DNA from: Pterobdella sp. o SKG-2022
Lineage: Eukaryota; Annelida; Clitellata; Hirudinida; Piscicolidae
Reading direction: 5' to 3'
DNA: 64,000 nucleotides
Assembly: GCA_964035795.1 (NCBI GenBank)
Contig: OZ038322.1
Location: 9,685,868-9,749,867, forward strand
How positions within the stretch are numbered: the first letter of the stretch is position 1; each line of letters opens with the position of its first letter. Positions 11,099 through 23,331 of this stretch are shown here, in pieces. A program made the translations under genes and the position numbers. Below the pieces are notes generated by a model that worked only from the letters and a program-made list of their open reading frames with translations, searched no databases and had not been told where the DNA came from.

Positions 11099-13758
11099 AT
11101 GGAATTTAACCGTTCCGTGAATAATCATAATTTGAGTCAAGATGAAGATGATGACGATATTGAAGAAATCTCAAAAGAGTTGAAAAAACATCCCTCTCCG
11201 CCCGCTCCTCATGCAAACCGTTATGACCAAAATAACAGCCATTCTTATAATCAAACCCAAAATTCATCGGCTGTTTCTCCTGGTAAGTTTTAGTTTTATG
11301 ACTAAATGTAACTTTCCCGGTTTTGTTTTCTATGACGAGAAGTAAGAAAATATTTAAAAACTTTTCTATAATTTAAGTTTATAGAAACTTTTATGGTTTT
11401 CAAATATTTTCCAACATTCTGAAAATATCAATTAGAACGTAATCACATTTGTAGCAACGAGTAACATTCCTCTGTCAAGTAGTGATGAAGTCGAAGTTGC
11501 CAAAAGCCCTACAAACTTACCTTCTTCTCGAATTGATAACATTAAAGCTTGGTCATTTAGTAGTTACAAGTTCACCAAACAGCTTATCTATGAGAGATTA
11601 GGTCAAGCATCTAAAACAGTTGATGTTGAATTAGAGAGTCAGATACAGACTTTGCGAGACACACATCAGAAATATTTGAACATATTAAGACTCACCAAAA
11701 CACTAGCTAGCAATCTCAACCAGGTCCAAAAAAGTTTTTCATAAACTTGCCTCTTTTAATATTATTTTAAAAATAATTGGATGATTATTATTTATGCAGA
11801 CATTGCAAACTCAAAAAAGTTTGGGGGACATGTTCAGTCAGTTATCTCTTAAGAATCCTGAATTACATGAAGAGTTCACAAGCAATTCAGAAACTCAAAG
11901 GATTTTGTGCAAGAATGGTGAGATACTCATAGGTGAGAATGTATAGCATTATCTATAAGAGTTGTGTATATTTTTTACTATTATAACTTCCTTGAATTAT
12001 CCCAATTTGACAATAAAATGTGATTTATTTAATTGCAGGTGCATTGAACTTTTTTATCTCCAATATGAGCACACTATGTAACAAGACCATTGATGACACT
12101 CTCATCACCATCAACAATTATGAAGTTGCAAGGTTTGTTACATTTTACTATTTAATATCGATGATAAGATGCATCAAGCTTAGCTTCTGTAGTTACAAGT
12201 TGCTTTTTTGTTATATTTGAATAACAATAAAGCTCAGTAGTAGACTGATATTTTGGTCATTTGGCTTGGTAAAGGATCTTAGTTGACAGCTTCAAGGCAA
12301 ACTGCCGAAGTGTAAAGACAACAATATTTGGAGTCTGATTGATTCAAGTTACACATTAGCTTCATCTAGCTCTGTAGTCCAATATAAAGTATTGTTTCAC
12401 ATAAATGGCTACTGAATTTTACTATTATCCAGATTCTAACAGAAAAGCAGCATGTAAATATAAGCACTGAATCCAATGCATTTTAACATCAATGCCGAGA
12501 AGTAGATATAGCTAGCAATACTTTAATATATGATTTCTGTTGTGTAGCCCAACTGTATTTTCATTTCGTTTTCATTTTATTATAGTCAGCATCTTTCTCT
12601 TTTCAAAGGAGTCACTGACTTCTTTCCATGACCTTACCCTTTCTCTCTATTTCACCCTGTCATAGGCATCTTCAAGACCTACCCCAAGCCTATGACAAAG
12701 GTTTCCATCGTATTTTTCTAAGCTAACCTTGGCCTCCCTCTTCCTATACTACCTTCAACCTCAAACTTCCACGCCTGCTTTACACAATCATCATCCCCTT
12801 TCCTTACAACATGACCCAGCCATCTCAAATCATATATTTTTATAAAAAAGTTTTGCAGTAATTTTACTGAACATATTAACACATTTATAAGCACTTATTG
12901 GTTAATCATTCATAAAAAAGTCTTGCACAAGACACAAAACATAAGCAAAAAATACACAAAAAGGATTAAAGATATAAAGAAATACAGTCATTTAAGCTTT
13001 TCATCATTTGCCACAGAGTGGAGTTTGACGCATACAAGGCAGACTTAGAGAGCATACAGGCAGCATCAAGCAGAGGACAAGCTCAAACCACGCAGTTGGA
13101 GGATGCCCAACAGAGATTCAAGGTGCCATCATCTTACAATGCAAAAACCTGCATTATTTCACTATTGATTTCTGCAGGCTTAATATTTTGAAATTTTACA
13201 CTTTTTTTAATAAGAAATACTTGAAGAAAGTATGTGAATTTATCAGATCCACAAAGAAAAGTATGAAGGGTTACGTTCTGATGTAAGCATCAAAATGAAG
13301 TTTCTGGATGAAAACAGAGTTTGTTTTAATTTTTATACATTTTTATATGATTATTTTTATTTTTATAGCCCAGCTGGTAGAGCATTAGACTGATTATATA
13401 AGGTTACATGGGTCGACAGTTAAGTACACAAGCAGTAGCGCCCTAGATAAGCTAATGAAACCCCAATATAGATTGATAGTCGATCTAAAATAGAAAGAAA
13501 TAATATATCCAAATATTTTTTGTTTTTTCATAATAAATGTTAAATAAGGTGAAAGTGATGCAGAAACAGTTGGCTTTGTTTCACAATGCTGTGGCATCAT
13601 ACTATGCAGGCAACCAGCAAGCCCTTGAAAGCACCATCAAACAATTCAACATTCGACTCAAGCCTCCTACACAGCCTTCTTGGCTTGAGGAACACAAATG
13701 GTTTGTAAGATATTATCTCACTTTTCTCAATTATGCTTTAGTAGTATCATTAATCTAG
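11099..13758 (+). CDS. ARFIP: Arfaptin (AH/BAR-domain protein)
   Basis: Arfaptins are banana-shaped AH (BAR-like) dimers that bind ARL1/Arf/Rac GTPases and curved trans-Golgi membranes and help make secretory granules. Exons: 11099-11282, 11455-11723, 11800-11932, 12039-12132, 13017-13122, 13247-13318, 13549-13758; phases agree throughout, giving up to 355 codons (family 340-375). The acidic, Ser/Asn-rich N-terminus (first ~75 residues) is low complexity. The AH domain starts at [21 protein letters not shown], followed by [14 protein letters not shown] and [19 protein letters not shown]. The end motif is [18 protein letters not shown]...PSWLEEH, where family members normally stop. The extra ~16 hydrophobic residues after it may be intron read-through, with a donor just after EEHK. 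The ATG at 11099 is the first in frame. Introns 4 and 6 hold repeats. Confidence 0.9.
12620..12831 (-). mobile_element. LINE (RTE/craniate-like) C-terminal remnant with stops
   Basis: Minus-strand translation gives [20 protein letters not shown], then GRGRPRLA and a stop, then METF-like and KMPMTG-like segments. This matches the LRWFGH...GRPR.TW...EDA.DR tail found after the RT domain of many LINEs. Several in-frame stops show decay. It is located in intron 4 of arfaptin. Confidence 0.65.
13366..13490 (+). mobile_element. tRNA-derived SINE, degenerate copy
   Basis: Begins with a B-box/A-box-like head (TAGCCCAGCTGGTAGAGCA), followed by GTAGCGCCCT, GAAACCCCAATATAGAT and AGTCGATCTAAAA blocks. 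These blocks recur in the same order at 34664-34826 and in part at 17831-17902. It sits in intron 6 of arfaptin. The head is degenerate, so this is a SINE and not a functional tRNA gene. Confidence 0.7.
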
Positions 13759-14704
13759 CCTGACTGTTGTCTACTTTAGTTACTAGAGCATGGACAGCAA
13801 TATGATTAAGTTATCTTAATCTTTTAATAAATTCGTCTAGTATTACCTCTACAATTTGCTCCTTTAATTGCCATAATTCTTATTTTATTATTCTATTGCT
13901 CCCAAAAATTGTTGAAATTTTTTAACTTTGTTTTTTTTGTTAATTCAACCTTTTAAACTTATTTAAAATAATTTAAAAGAGAACTGAGACCACGCAATAG
14001 TCCAACATTGATTTGCTGATGAATTCAAATATTTGGAGTTTTACTTTCTAACACTACGGTTTTCACATTTCTTAAGTGTATATTAGAAATTGTTCTTGTT
14101 TTTAAGTTGTTGCTTACTTATTTAAAAAATCAGCATGACACATAAGTATATACTTCATTTGTATATACACTATTTTTTGCACTATCTCTTCATGATATCA
14201 CCCTTTGGATAGATATAATCTCGTCATTGATATCGTAAGCTGCTTGTTTGCTTAGGACAATTCGTTTAATGCATATTCACAAATTTATCCTATATTCATT
14301 CACAATATTATAACACTTTAGAGTCTGAAACTATATATTTAGATGTCAACTTTCGACACTGACAATTATCCATCTTTCTTTCCAAGTCAATGTTAAATTC
14401 TATGACTTCATTTTAAATTGGTGATATTTTGAAAGATATTAGCTCATATTAGGTACTTTTAGTTCATATATTTTATTTTTTTTGTCGATAGTATTATGAC
14501 AAATTTAACAGCAGTGTATTCACTATTTTGTGCGCAATTGAAACGGAGCCATACTTTAACTTAAGGTACCGTTAATTTTCTTTGCGACACCATTTTTATT
14601 CCTATGTATCATTCTTGTCCACTTATAATCCAAATGAAACTATTTGAAAATAAATGCTTAAAAGTTGCTTTTTTTAGTTCACCTGGGTTTACACACCAAA
14701 AAAT

Positions 14705-14710
14705 TTTATT
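14705..14710 (-). terminator. Polyadenylation signal of the STRIP gene
   Basis: AATAAA on the minus strand 72 nt beyond the STRIP stop codon. Position and orientation fit; not tested. Confidence 0.4.
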
Positions 14711-14781
14711 TGGATATTCAAAAAAAAGCTGTTTGAAATGTTGTAACGTAGTTTACATAAAAACACACAAGCTTAAAAATT

Positions 14782-17700
14782 TTAATTTTTGACTGCGGGA
14801 GCTAACAGAAATTGGTTCCAATCTATCTTTTGGGCAAAAACCTTAGGGATTAACGATTTTATGTTAAATATGAACGCAGTGCAATCAAAAATGGTCCTCA
14901 CTACCTACCTCGCACTCTAGCCATTCTTCATAATTCTCTTCAAACTCCCGACTGAGTTCTACCTTGCTGCTTAATACACTCTGTAGACAGTTGTCCACAG
15001 GGGTGAAGTCATTAAGAATACTGACCGAGCCAGCCACGCTAGTTGCATTGGCTGAATTATTGTTAATGCTGGAGTCTCTGTTATCTTTAGGGTTTTGATA
15101 ACGCCTTTGATTAAACTGATCTATTGCAGTTTTAGCGACACTTTCTTCCGATTGAAAATCCCATGGTCTAGCATCTACATCTATGAAAATCAATTTTAAA
15201 AAAATAAGAATATAAAATATTTTATAATTCACAATATTGAATCTTAAACTTGCTATTAAAACTCAGTCTAAAGTTGCAGATAAAAAGTTATATTTTATTC
15301 AAACCTCAAACATATTTGAAGAAACAAACCGTTTCCATAAGCCCAGTCATCGTTGAGTCGGTGCCTCACTTTCTGATATATGGCCGACATGCACTTCATG
15401 TTGCTTTTGCGCCATTGACGTCCTTCAAATATCATACATTGTTTATATTTCAATCAACATACATTATAAAAAAATCTTTATGAAACAAAAAAATCCCTGA
15501 AAAAATAGATTCTTTGAAAAATAAAGAGAACACAATCAATCAATAAACATTACACTTTATGAAACACCAATAAAAAAAACCAACTACAGCTCTAAAAAAG
15601 CATCAAGTGATACCAAGGTACTTGGTCTGCATCTTGAGCAACTTGAGCACATACATCTGATGCATGGGCTGCCTCACTTTCAGAGCCCTTTTCAAGATCG
15701 GTGCTGATTTGAATGCCACCAATAACTGCACGGTTTATCATCTCTATCAGAGTTTATCGAGCAGACTTTATTAGTTATACAAAGAGCATCACTTATTTAA
15801 AAAGTGGTCATTATGGGGTCTTGTGATGACCAACTTACTTTCTGTGTTTTCTTTATTAAAAATTTTACGAGTATTAAGAAAGTTACATCATTATAATTAA
15901 TTAATCTAATTAAAAGATACTATACACGTCTCAGTAGCTGGGGTTGAAAGCAGTCAGTCTAGATTATTGACACTAGTAAAGCGTATTTCATAAAATAAGA
16001 AATTTATTTTGGACAAATTTTTATACACTGCCAGCCCGAGCTAACAGCATACCTACCACGATTCGTGAATGCTTCCACTTGGTGATCTTGTTGAGCACCC
16101 TGAGAAGATTTATGGAAGAGAAGAGATTCCTCCAACAATATTCCTCATTATCACCCACCTCCTGAAATTTATCAATTATTCATACAGGTTTGATCATTAT
16201 TATTATTATTTTTTTTATTATATTATTGATCTTATTATTGTTTTTATGCTTACTAGATTTTCTGCATTAAGTTCAGGAGTTTCACCAATGACACATAATG
16301 GGAAGTCAATCATTGAGATGCTGTAAGAGATGTAAATGACCTTTATTATAACACAAATATTGTATTCCATAATACTAGCTTTATACAAAAATACATTATT
16401 TTCATTTATCATCGTCATAAAATATGTCCGTTTTCATGCTAGCATGGGTTGGATTGGATTTATAAAAAACAAACTATATTTACTATATATGAAAAAAAAA
16501 CCTTAATTAATTTAATATAAATCAATACCAAATTCTCGATTGAGGGGCAACTGAATATTGCTATTAAAGCTTGTTACGCCTACTGGAGCATACGGCAGCA
16601 ACAAAAAGTCTTCATGCATACCGCAATTGAATATAATAGATGAGTATTTATACGGAACCAATTGAATAAAATGATGCATCAACATCTGCATTATATTACG
16701 ACGAGCTGTCAAAATTGACAATGATACAACAATGAAGAAAGCATGAAACGAACTTATTCTTGGCACAGATGTGTGCGAGGATGTTCTGGTTCATGAACTT
16801 GAGCACCAAGGGGATGCAGTTTGCGAAAACCAAGTGTTGAGCCATAAACTCAAACTGGTGTCATGTTATATGGTTGTATTGTATTATACTGGACATTAGT
16901 TTAATAATTTGAGTAATGAAAAAATATTTTAAATTATTATTTTTCATTATAATAAAATAATGTTTTATGAAATAGTAATTTTTATAAATTACAAAATTGC
17001 TAAACAAAAAGTTGATACAGACCTGGTAAAAATGATTGATCTTGAAATGCTTGAGTAGGAGAATGAGGATGGCTGATAACGCCTTCACTATTATCTCTTT
17101 ATGTCTGTTAACATCGATCCCCAACTTCATTGAGTGCAGAACTGAAGTTCTGGAATTATCAACAATTTTATAAAAAGTCTTCATTAAGCTTGTATACAAA
17201 AATTAGGGTACTTCTGTAACACTGTCTAGTTTGAGGCGGTTATGAGTGTATATCAAAGCAATTTAAATACTACGCTCAGTAGAATATAAAATAAAGGTAG
17301 TTTAAAAGAATATATTAACAACTTTTTCAGCTATTGTATTTATAAAAAGTATTTTTTTTTAAATTGTGCGTGAATCTCAAGTGATTTTGTAGGTTTGTGA
17401 TGAAGACTCATGATGTGGGGATCTATCATGAAATATGGTACGTGTATTTCATTTTGATTGCAACTACCCGCTCAAATAAAACATTCAATTCAATCAATCA
17501 ATCAAATCCTTTTATAGCACGTTTTCCTTTACCAAGGGTTGGGCTTTTTGAAAGTTCTATCTCGAAGTCGGCCTTTCCATTCAGAGCGATCCAGTGGATC
17601 CGCACAAACCATGTCTAGCTTTTTTTATCATTCAATATCAGCCCATTCCAAGTCTTTTTGGGCCTACCAGGCTTCTTGCAGTTATCTAAATCCAACTTTT

Positions 17701-20700
17701 GCACCTGAGAAATCCAACCCACGCTACGCTCTTCGTGTCCAAACCACCTCATCCTGCTTGTACGAAGAACAATGCCAAGTTTTGAAAGGAGTGAGTGAGA
17801 GCAATTCAAAAAACTATTCATGGTCTACATGGAGTAGCGCCCTGTGAAACCAATCAATTGCGCAACCGAAACCCCAGATAGGGGCGATCAAATGGTCGAC
17901 TTACTTACTATTCATTACATTGTAATTAGTGCAAATCTTTCTTTATAGACGTCTTTGAACAAAATTATTTTTTTATTAAACAAATGGTTCAAATGAAATT
18001 TCATTTTTCAGAATCATATAAAGCTGAAAAAACCAAGCTATTAGTGTGCGAATTATTTAGATACCTTAGTTTATTTTTCAACTATTTATTAATGATGAGT
18101 TTGGTTGGATATTTTTCAGTGTTAAGTGTAAGATTATATAATAATTTTACTTTATTCAACCAGCATTGTACACACTGGTTCGAAGAAGTGCGTAACATCA
18201 AATTCAAATGATCAAACAACAAGCACTTACGGCATTTTCTCGGGGAGGAGGTCTGCTAAGATGTTGATGTTGTCGCTCTTTGCTTTAGAAGTTGGCGCTG
18301 CCGCTAACAACACCTTCAGCAGTGCAATCTGTCAAGAAAGGTCATCATGATCCAATTTAAATATTAATATTTTACCATGATAGATGATGTAGCGTAACAT
18401 ATGCTCGTTATATCCACAACAACTTTACTCGATATAATGTATTTAAAAACACATGAATTATTGTTATGCTTATATGATACAAAATAATAGCATTAGTGGT
18501 TTAACGTTATAACTGGGAAGAGTCTGGTAGATGGCCTGGTACAAGACCTCACTGGCCGTCTGCTCTACGGTGCCTTCAGACTGAAAATGATTATAATCAG
18601 TAATATAATAGAAATAAAATGAATAATAACAATGATTATTAAGTTATAAAAAGATTTAAAAATAAAATTCTTTAAAAAAATAATACTACAAGAGTATTAA
18701 AAATTTAACGCCAATTTTACTGAAGCAATATTTAATAATCATTATCAATAGACAATATCAATAGTTTAATGGTATTCTCTGGTTCACTAGTAAGCCTCAA
18801 TTAATTAATACTGAATTTCTATATGTTAACGAGAGGTTAGAGGCCTACGACCATGGACAGGGGGTTTCTGGCGAAGTCCTCTTCTTTTTGGGTCTGCACC
18901 TCAGACAGAGACACATATAGACGCTAAAAAATATTAATGGTAATATTAACATCAATAATATAAATAATAATAAAAATCAAAAATGAATAATTCTTTTCAT
19001 GTTAGATCATTATAACAAAATGTTGATACATTATACTCAGTTGAAACATAATCTTTAACTATTTAAATGGGCTTTACATTCTTTTCAACTTTGTGACGAA
19101 ATTTTTACGCCATATGCGTGTAACCGGTTATTTTGGATTTTTCCCTTAATAACCTTACCAGAAATATGAGGTATATTAATAAAACATGGCTAATGATTTA
19201 CAAAAATTTAAAAGGCAACTTAACGGCGAGGGTTCTAAGACTTTTTTTAAATCAAGACATAAGTAATAATGAAGTATACACTGATAAAATCTAACATTTA
19301 TTATTATTATTATCATTATTATTAATACAGTTAGATTTTTACTGCTGTACATGTTCCAGTAACTGGGGTTGACACCAGTCGGCCTAGCTTATTGATACAA
19401 CAATAGAATGATGTTGAAAAAAGGTCATTATTTTTGGGAAAAATTTTTATAGACTGCCAGTCCAAGCTAACGTCCAGCTTGAAATTATCGAATTCAAGAT
19501 CCACCGCTCCCACACTTGGGCAGTTTGCCTTGTCATTGTCAACAAAAAGAAAAATCATTTGTCAAGTCAAATGACAACGATACCAGAATATCAGTTTGTC
19601 AATATCTGCTACCGGCTGTTATCTAGGTTATAATAGAAAAACAGCCTCAATTTGGAAACGCTATCTAACATAGAACTAGTAATTTAATTGGAAGATAGAT
19701 ATAATAAAATAATGATAAAAACGATATTGTTATTAGCAATAAAACTTAATATAAAAAATATAAAAAAATGATAATAAAGTACAAAACCTGTTTGAACACT
19801 TCAACCCCCTCGTGGATGGGATGGGGCAGTCCAAATAATGATTGCACATCCTTGTCCACATGGAAGCCAATGAACTTCGACCTCGTCTGGTATAAGAATG
19901 CCTCCAAGTCTTTCATTCTGAGTTTTGAAAGTATTTTATACATATTGATATGAGTGAGTTTGATAAGTAAATTTATTTTATGGTTTGCATTAGGTAGAAT
20001 CCTCATTTGATTTAGATATTTAATATTGTGATAAGAAAAGATAATAATAATAATCTACGAAGTTAGTCTGCTTAAAATTTTTGGTATTATAAAATTTGAT
20101 AATAGTTCATAAGATAATCATTATAACGCGCTCAAGCTCCTCGTAACATCCTAAAAAACACCAGCAGCCTCACCTGACTTTAGGAAGCCATGGGAGAGCT
20201 TTGGGTGGCAAGGGAGAGGCTGGTCTAGGTGGGATAGGTGGCGCGTTGTCTTCATCATCACTCATCATGCTTTTGACTCCATCGATGCCATCCTCGTCCA
20301 CACTACTCATCATGGCATCATCCTCCATGCTACCTTGCCTCGTTGCCAACTGCCGTGTGTTCGGTGTTAATATAATGCTAATATTAAGATTTTTCCTATA
20401 AAAATCATTCGAGAATACTATCAACTTTCAATTCATTAAACATCACTATTTTAAAAATTGAACTCAAATGCACCTTCCTCAGAGCAGCCCTGCCTCCCCT
20501 GTGCTGTTGTTGGTGTTGTTCTATGAGGTCTGCAGCTGATGCTGGAGGCGATGAAGATCGCATGTTCCTGCACACCTGTGTGGAATCAAACAAAGATTAT
20601 TTATCAAAGTAGATATTAATTATAGTAATTCATGATCCTGATTTTATTCATGAAAATTTTAAAACTTAATGTTTGGAGCCTCTTTAGCGATATTTATTCA

Positions 20701-23331
20701 AATCTACTCAACCTCCCAGTCACTATGCATTTGATGTATACTTGTCAGCATCCGATGTAGCATTCTAGCGCTTTTGAGCTTTATTCAAAGTCACAACAAA
20801 TGATTGAAATGTCGCAACCTCATGGGGGTCTTCGCTCAGCAAAGGCAAGCCCTGCTTCTGTCTTGTTTCATTCTTCAATGCAAAAGCATCATCCAGTCCC
20901 CCCAATATCAACTGAAATATGTTTGCCATTATTCAGTATACAAGTTTATTCATTAATGTATCCAACATCCAATTTTGAGACTAACATTAACAGCATGGAT
21001 TTGAGATTATTATCATAGTCATAATGATCACAGAAACAAATGACCAACCAGCAGGGACTTCCAGAGAAGCAGAAGAACCTTCTTGATAGGGAAGTGGCAA
21101 GGATGTGCCTCACAGAACTGAGTCACCATGCCAAACAAAGTCATGATGAGAGAATCATTGTAGTTGGGCAAACACATCACTGCACATGGTGATTTGTGTT
21201 TATTGGAGTTTTGATTGATTTAATTTTTAGCCTTATTTGAGGCAGCTTCATGACAACTTACAGAACCTTAATTCCCAATAGATAATGCTACATCTTTAAC
21301 AAAAATCGTTGAACTTTTCCACAAATGAAGATTCATCAATTTATGACCTAATAATATCTAGCTTAGACTCAATGAAATATATTACAACTAATGATAACAA
21401 ATAATGATGATTGAAATGACTAATAACAAAAAACTATAAAATTTAAGATAAATTTTCACTTTATGTAACATAGTATTATGTTGCAATAAGATCGTCTTTT
21501 AAAATCTTATATAGAACATTAAAAGCACCAAGGTCGGCCTTGAGGTCTTCCTTCAACTCAGCAACTTTGGGTGTCAGTTGGAAACGTATGGCCTCGAGCA
21601 TACTGTATAAGATACTCAGCAAGTACCTGTTTTATGCAGGGAAGTAATAGACAAGACACTATCATTATACATAAACTTTTAGCTTCATTATGGAAGTGGA
21701 AGCAGATGCTATTTAGATATAACTGTTTTAACATATAAAGGTTTAACACCATAAACAGGCTTAAATATGTGAATTATATATATTTTTCAATGTGTTTATT
21801 AGAACCAATGCAAATAAGTTGAAAAAAGCACTAATTTTTTGCAAAATAAAAAAATGATTTATATATTAATAGAGATATGAACTGATTTTGATAGTGCCTT
21901 GGGTAATTATTAATGAAATAAACACATTTCTTTAATACTTTAATTTCTTGAAAAAAATATGCACACAGACCTTAGTTCCTTGTTGTCAGACAGATTGACA
22001 GAAGTGCCACTGGAACTGGTGCTACAACTTGAATACCATTTCAATATGTATATTGTTTCTAATAATATAAAAAAATAGTTGATTTTTTAACTAAAAACTT
22101 ATACATGAAAAGCATGCTGAATTGCATGAAAACATATCAGCTGTATTATTTATACAAAAAGCTTTTGTAATTTTAACATCTTTGGGTGGTACCTAATTTC
22201 CATGTTGAGAAGTTGAGTGCATGTCTGGAAAATGCCACAATGATACAGAAGCACAGTGTTTCTAGCTACATACATTGTATGTTCATCTAGGATGAACAGT
22301 GCTTTTTTTGGTGTTTTTGAAAGATTTTTAGAATAGATTTTATTTGTTGTTTCTTGTTTTTCAATTGTTTCACTTTTGGAATTGTTGTTAACATTATTAG
22401 TATTCTCATCATTATTCAATAAACTTTTCTTATCTTCTTTCCTAGTTGATGCTCGATGAAGTGGTGGTTTATTGGAGCATTCTGCAAAGGTTCCTGCAAA
22501 TTTGAAAGACCATTTTTGTCAAAAATTTGACTTACTTTTCAAATAACTTTCATTGAATATTTAAAAATACAATATACTCTTTATTTTGTTATATTGTTTA
22601 TGACAGATTATTGATTAACTGATAAAAAAACTTTTATTTTGAATTAGTTTTACATGAAGCTCTTTCTAAGGAAAAAATAACCTTGCATCAAATACAATAA
22701 TGCACGAATAGCTTGTAGTCGAAGATCTTTATTAGCAACTTCCAAAAGGTTAGCAAGTCTCAAAACTTCATCTCTTCTTTCATGGTCTTTCAATGACCAC
22801 CACAAAGTTCCATCAGGATCTGAAAAAATTATTTTTGAAAGAATTCACAAAAGAATGCAAATGTATAAGGTGCCTAACAGCGAAGATAAAAGAGTTGTTG
22901 GAAACATTCTTTATTTTGATTAAATTCCTCTTCTTCTGTGTAACTATAAAGCTCTAAAAATTGAATAACTTGAATTAAAATTTTTAAAAAATGAATATTA
23001 ATTGGAAAAATGCTTTAACTTTTGCACACCAAAATGAAAAAATTACAAACCGCTCATTTCTCCCTGATAAGTATCAGTATCTTCGTAGTCAAAATAAATA
23101 TCTGGAGTATCCGAAGAAAGCTTTGAAACAAAATTTTTAGACATTATACTCAATTTATATCGAATTAACACTAAATAGCCTATAAAGATACTAGAGACTA
23201 GAATGCAAAAGTCGGCTAAAGCATCAACTTAAGAAACAAACCTCATTATCTCCCCTAGATCTTTTCAAAATTTCATTCAATCTGGATCCTCCAGACTTTC
23301 TCATTTCAGTTGCATTTATATCATCCGCCAT
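14782..23331 (-). CDS. STRIP1: Striatin-interacting protein (STRIPAK subunit STRIP1/2, FAM40)
   Basis: Scaffold subunit of STRIPAK, the PP2A-striatin-MST kinase complex that controls Hippo signalling, cell shape and axonal transport; cytosolic (N1221 and DUF3402 domains in the family). I reconstruct 23 exons, high to low: 23331-23242, 23120-23051, 22953-22879, 22819-22682, 22493-22193, 22027-21971, 21626-21529, 21179-21049, 20911-20819, 20575-20474, 20349-20174, 19917-19788, 18923-18852, 18580-18506, 18328-18231, 17149-17023, 16854-16754, 16320-16254, 16161-16057, 15725-15614, 15422-15330, 15180-14909, 14841-14782. Phases close to 880 codons (human about 837). Diagnostic motifs: [80 protein letters not shown] and the last exon [12 protein letters not shown]. 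Exon 5 carries an Asn/Lys-rich insertion of about 60 residues. The gene runs away from ABCB; the two share a 2.8-kb upstream region. Confidence 0.93.
15913..16052 (+). repeat. Dispersed repeat family R1, copy 1 (truncated)
   Basis: Shares blocks CTGGGGTTGA...CAGTC and TTTTTATACACTGCCAGCCC with copies at 19331-19575 and 27166-27590. Sits in a STRIP intron. The family has no coding capacity visible; it may be a SINE without a recognisable tRNA head. Confidence 0.6.
16194..16235. repeat. (TTA)n-type microsatellite
   Basis: Imperfect TTA/ATT trinucleotide run just downstream of a STRIP splice donor, inside the intron. A second such run lies at about 19290-19325. Confidence 0.7.
17615..17821 (-). 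mobile_element. LINE C-terminal remnant (second family member)
   Basis: An open minus-strand frame contains [19 protein letters not shown], then [20 protein letters not shown]. This is the tail typical of RTE-type LINEs (RWFGH...GRPKKTW...D). It is a fragment of about 65 codons in a STRIP intron, next to a SINE tail. Confidence 0.7.
17831..17902 (+). mobile_element. SINE tail fragment
   Basis: Contains GGAGTAGCGCCCTGTGAAAC, GAAACCCCAGATAGGGGCGA and GGTCGAC blocks shared with the SINE copies at 13366-13490 and 34664-34826. The tRNA-like head is absent, so the copy is truncated or replaced by the adjacent LINE tail. Confidence 0.65.
19331..19575 (+). repeat. Dispersed repeat family R1, longest copy
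   Basis: About 245 nt. Starts near ACTGCTGTACATGTTCCAGT and AACTGGGGTTGACACCAGTC, then AGACTGCCAGTCCAAGCTAA and CACACTTGGGCAGTTTGCCTT. Parallel copies exist at 15913-16052 and 27166-27590. A short fragment of the first block (TTATACTGCTGTACAT) also occurs near 10264 in COPZ. No ORF of note. Confidence 0.65.

Noticed and set aside
14604..14792. Plus-strand ORF between arfaptin and STRIP
   Set aside because: Low-complexity AT frame overlapping the antisense terminal exon of STRIP.
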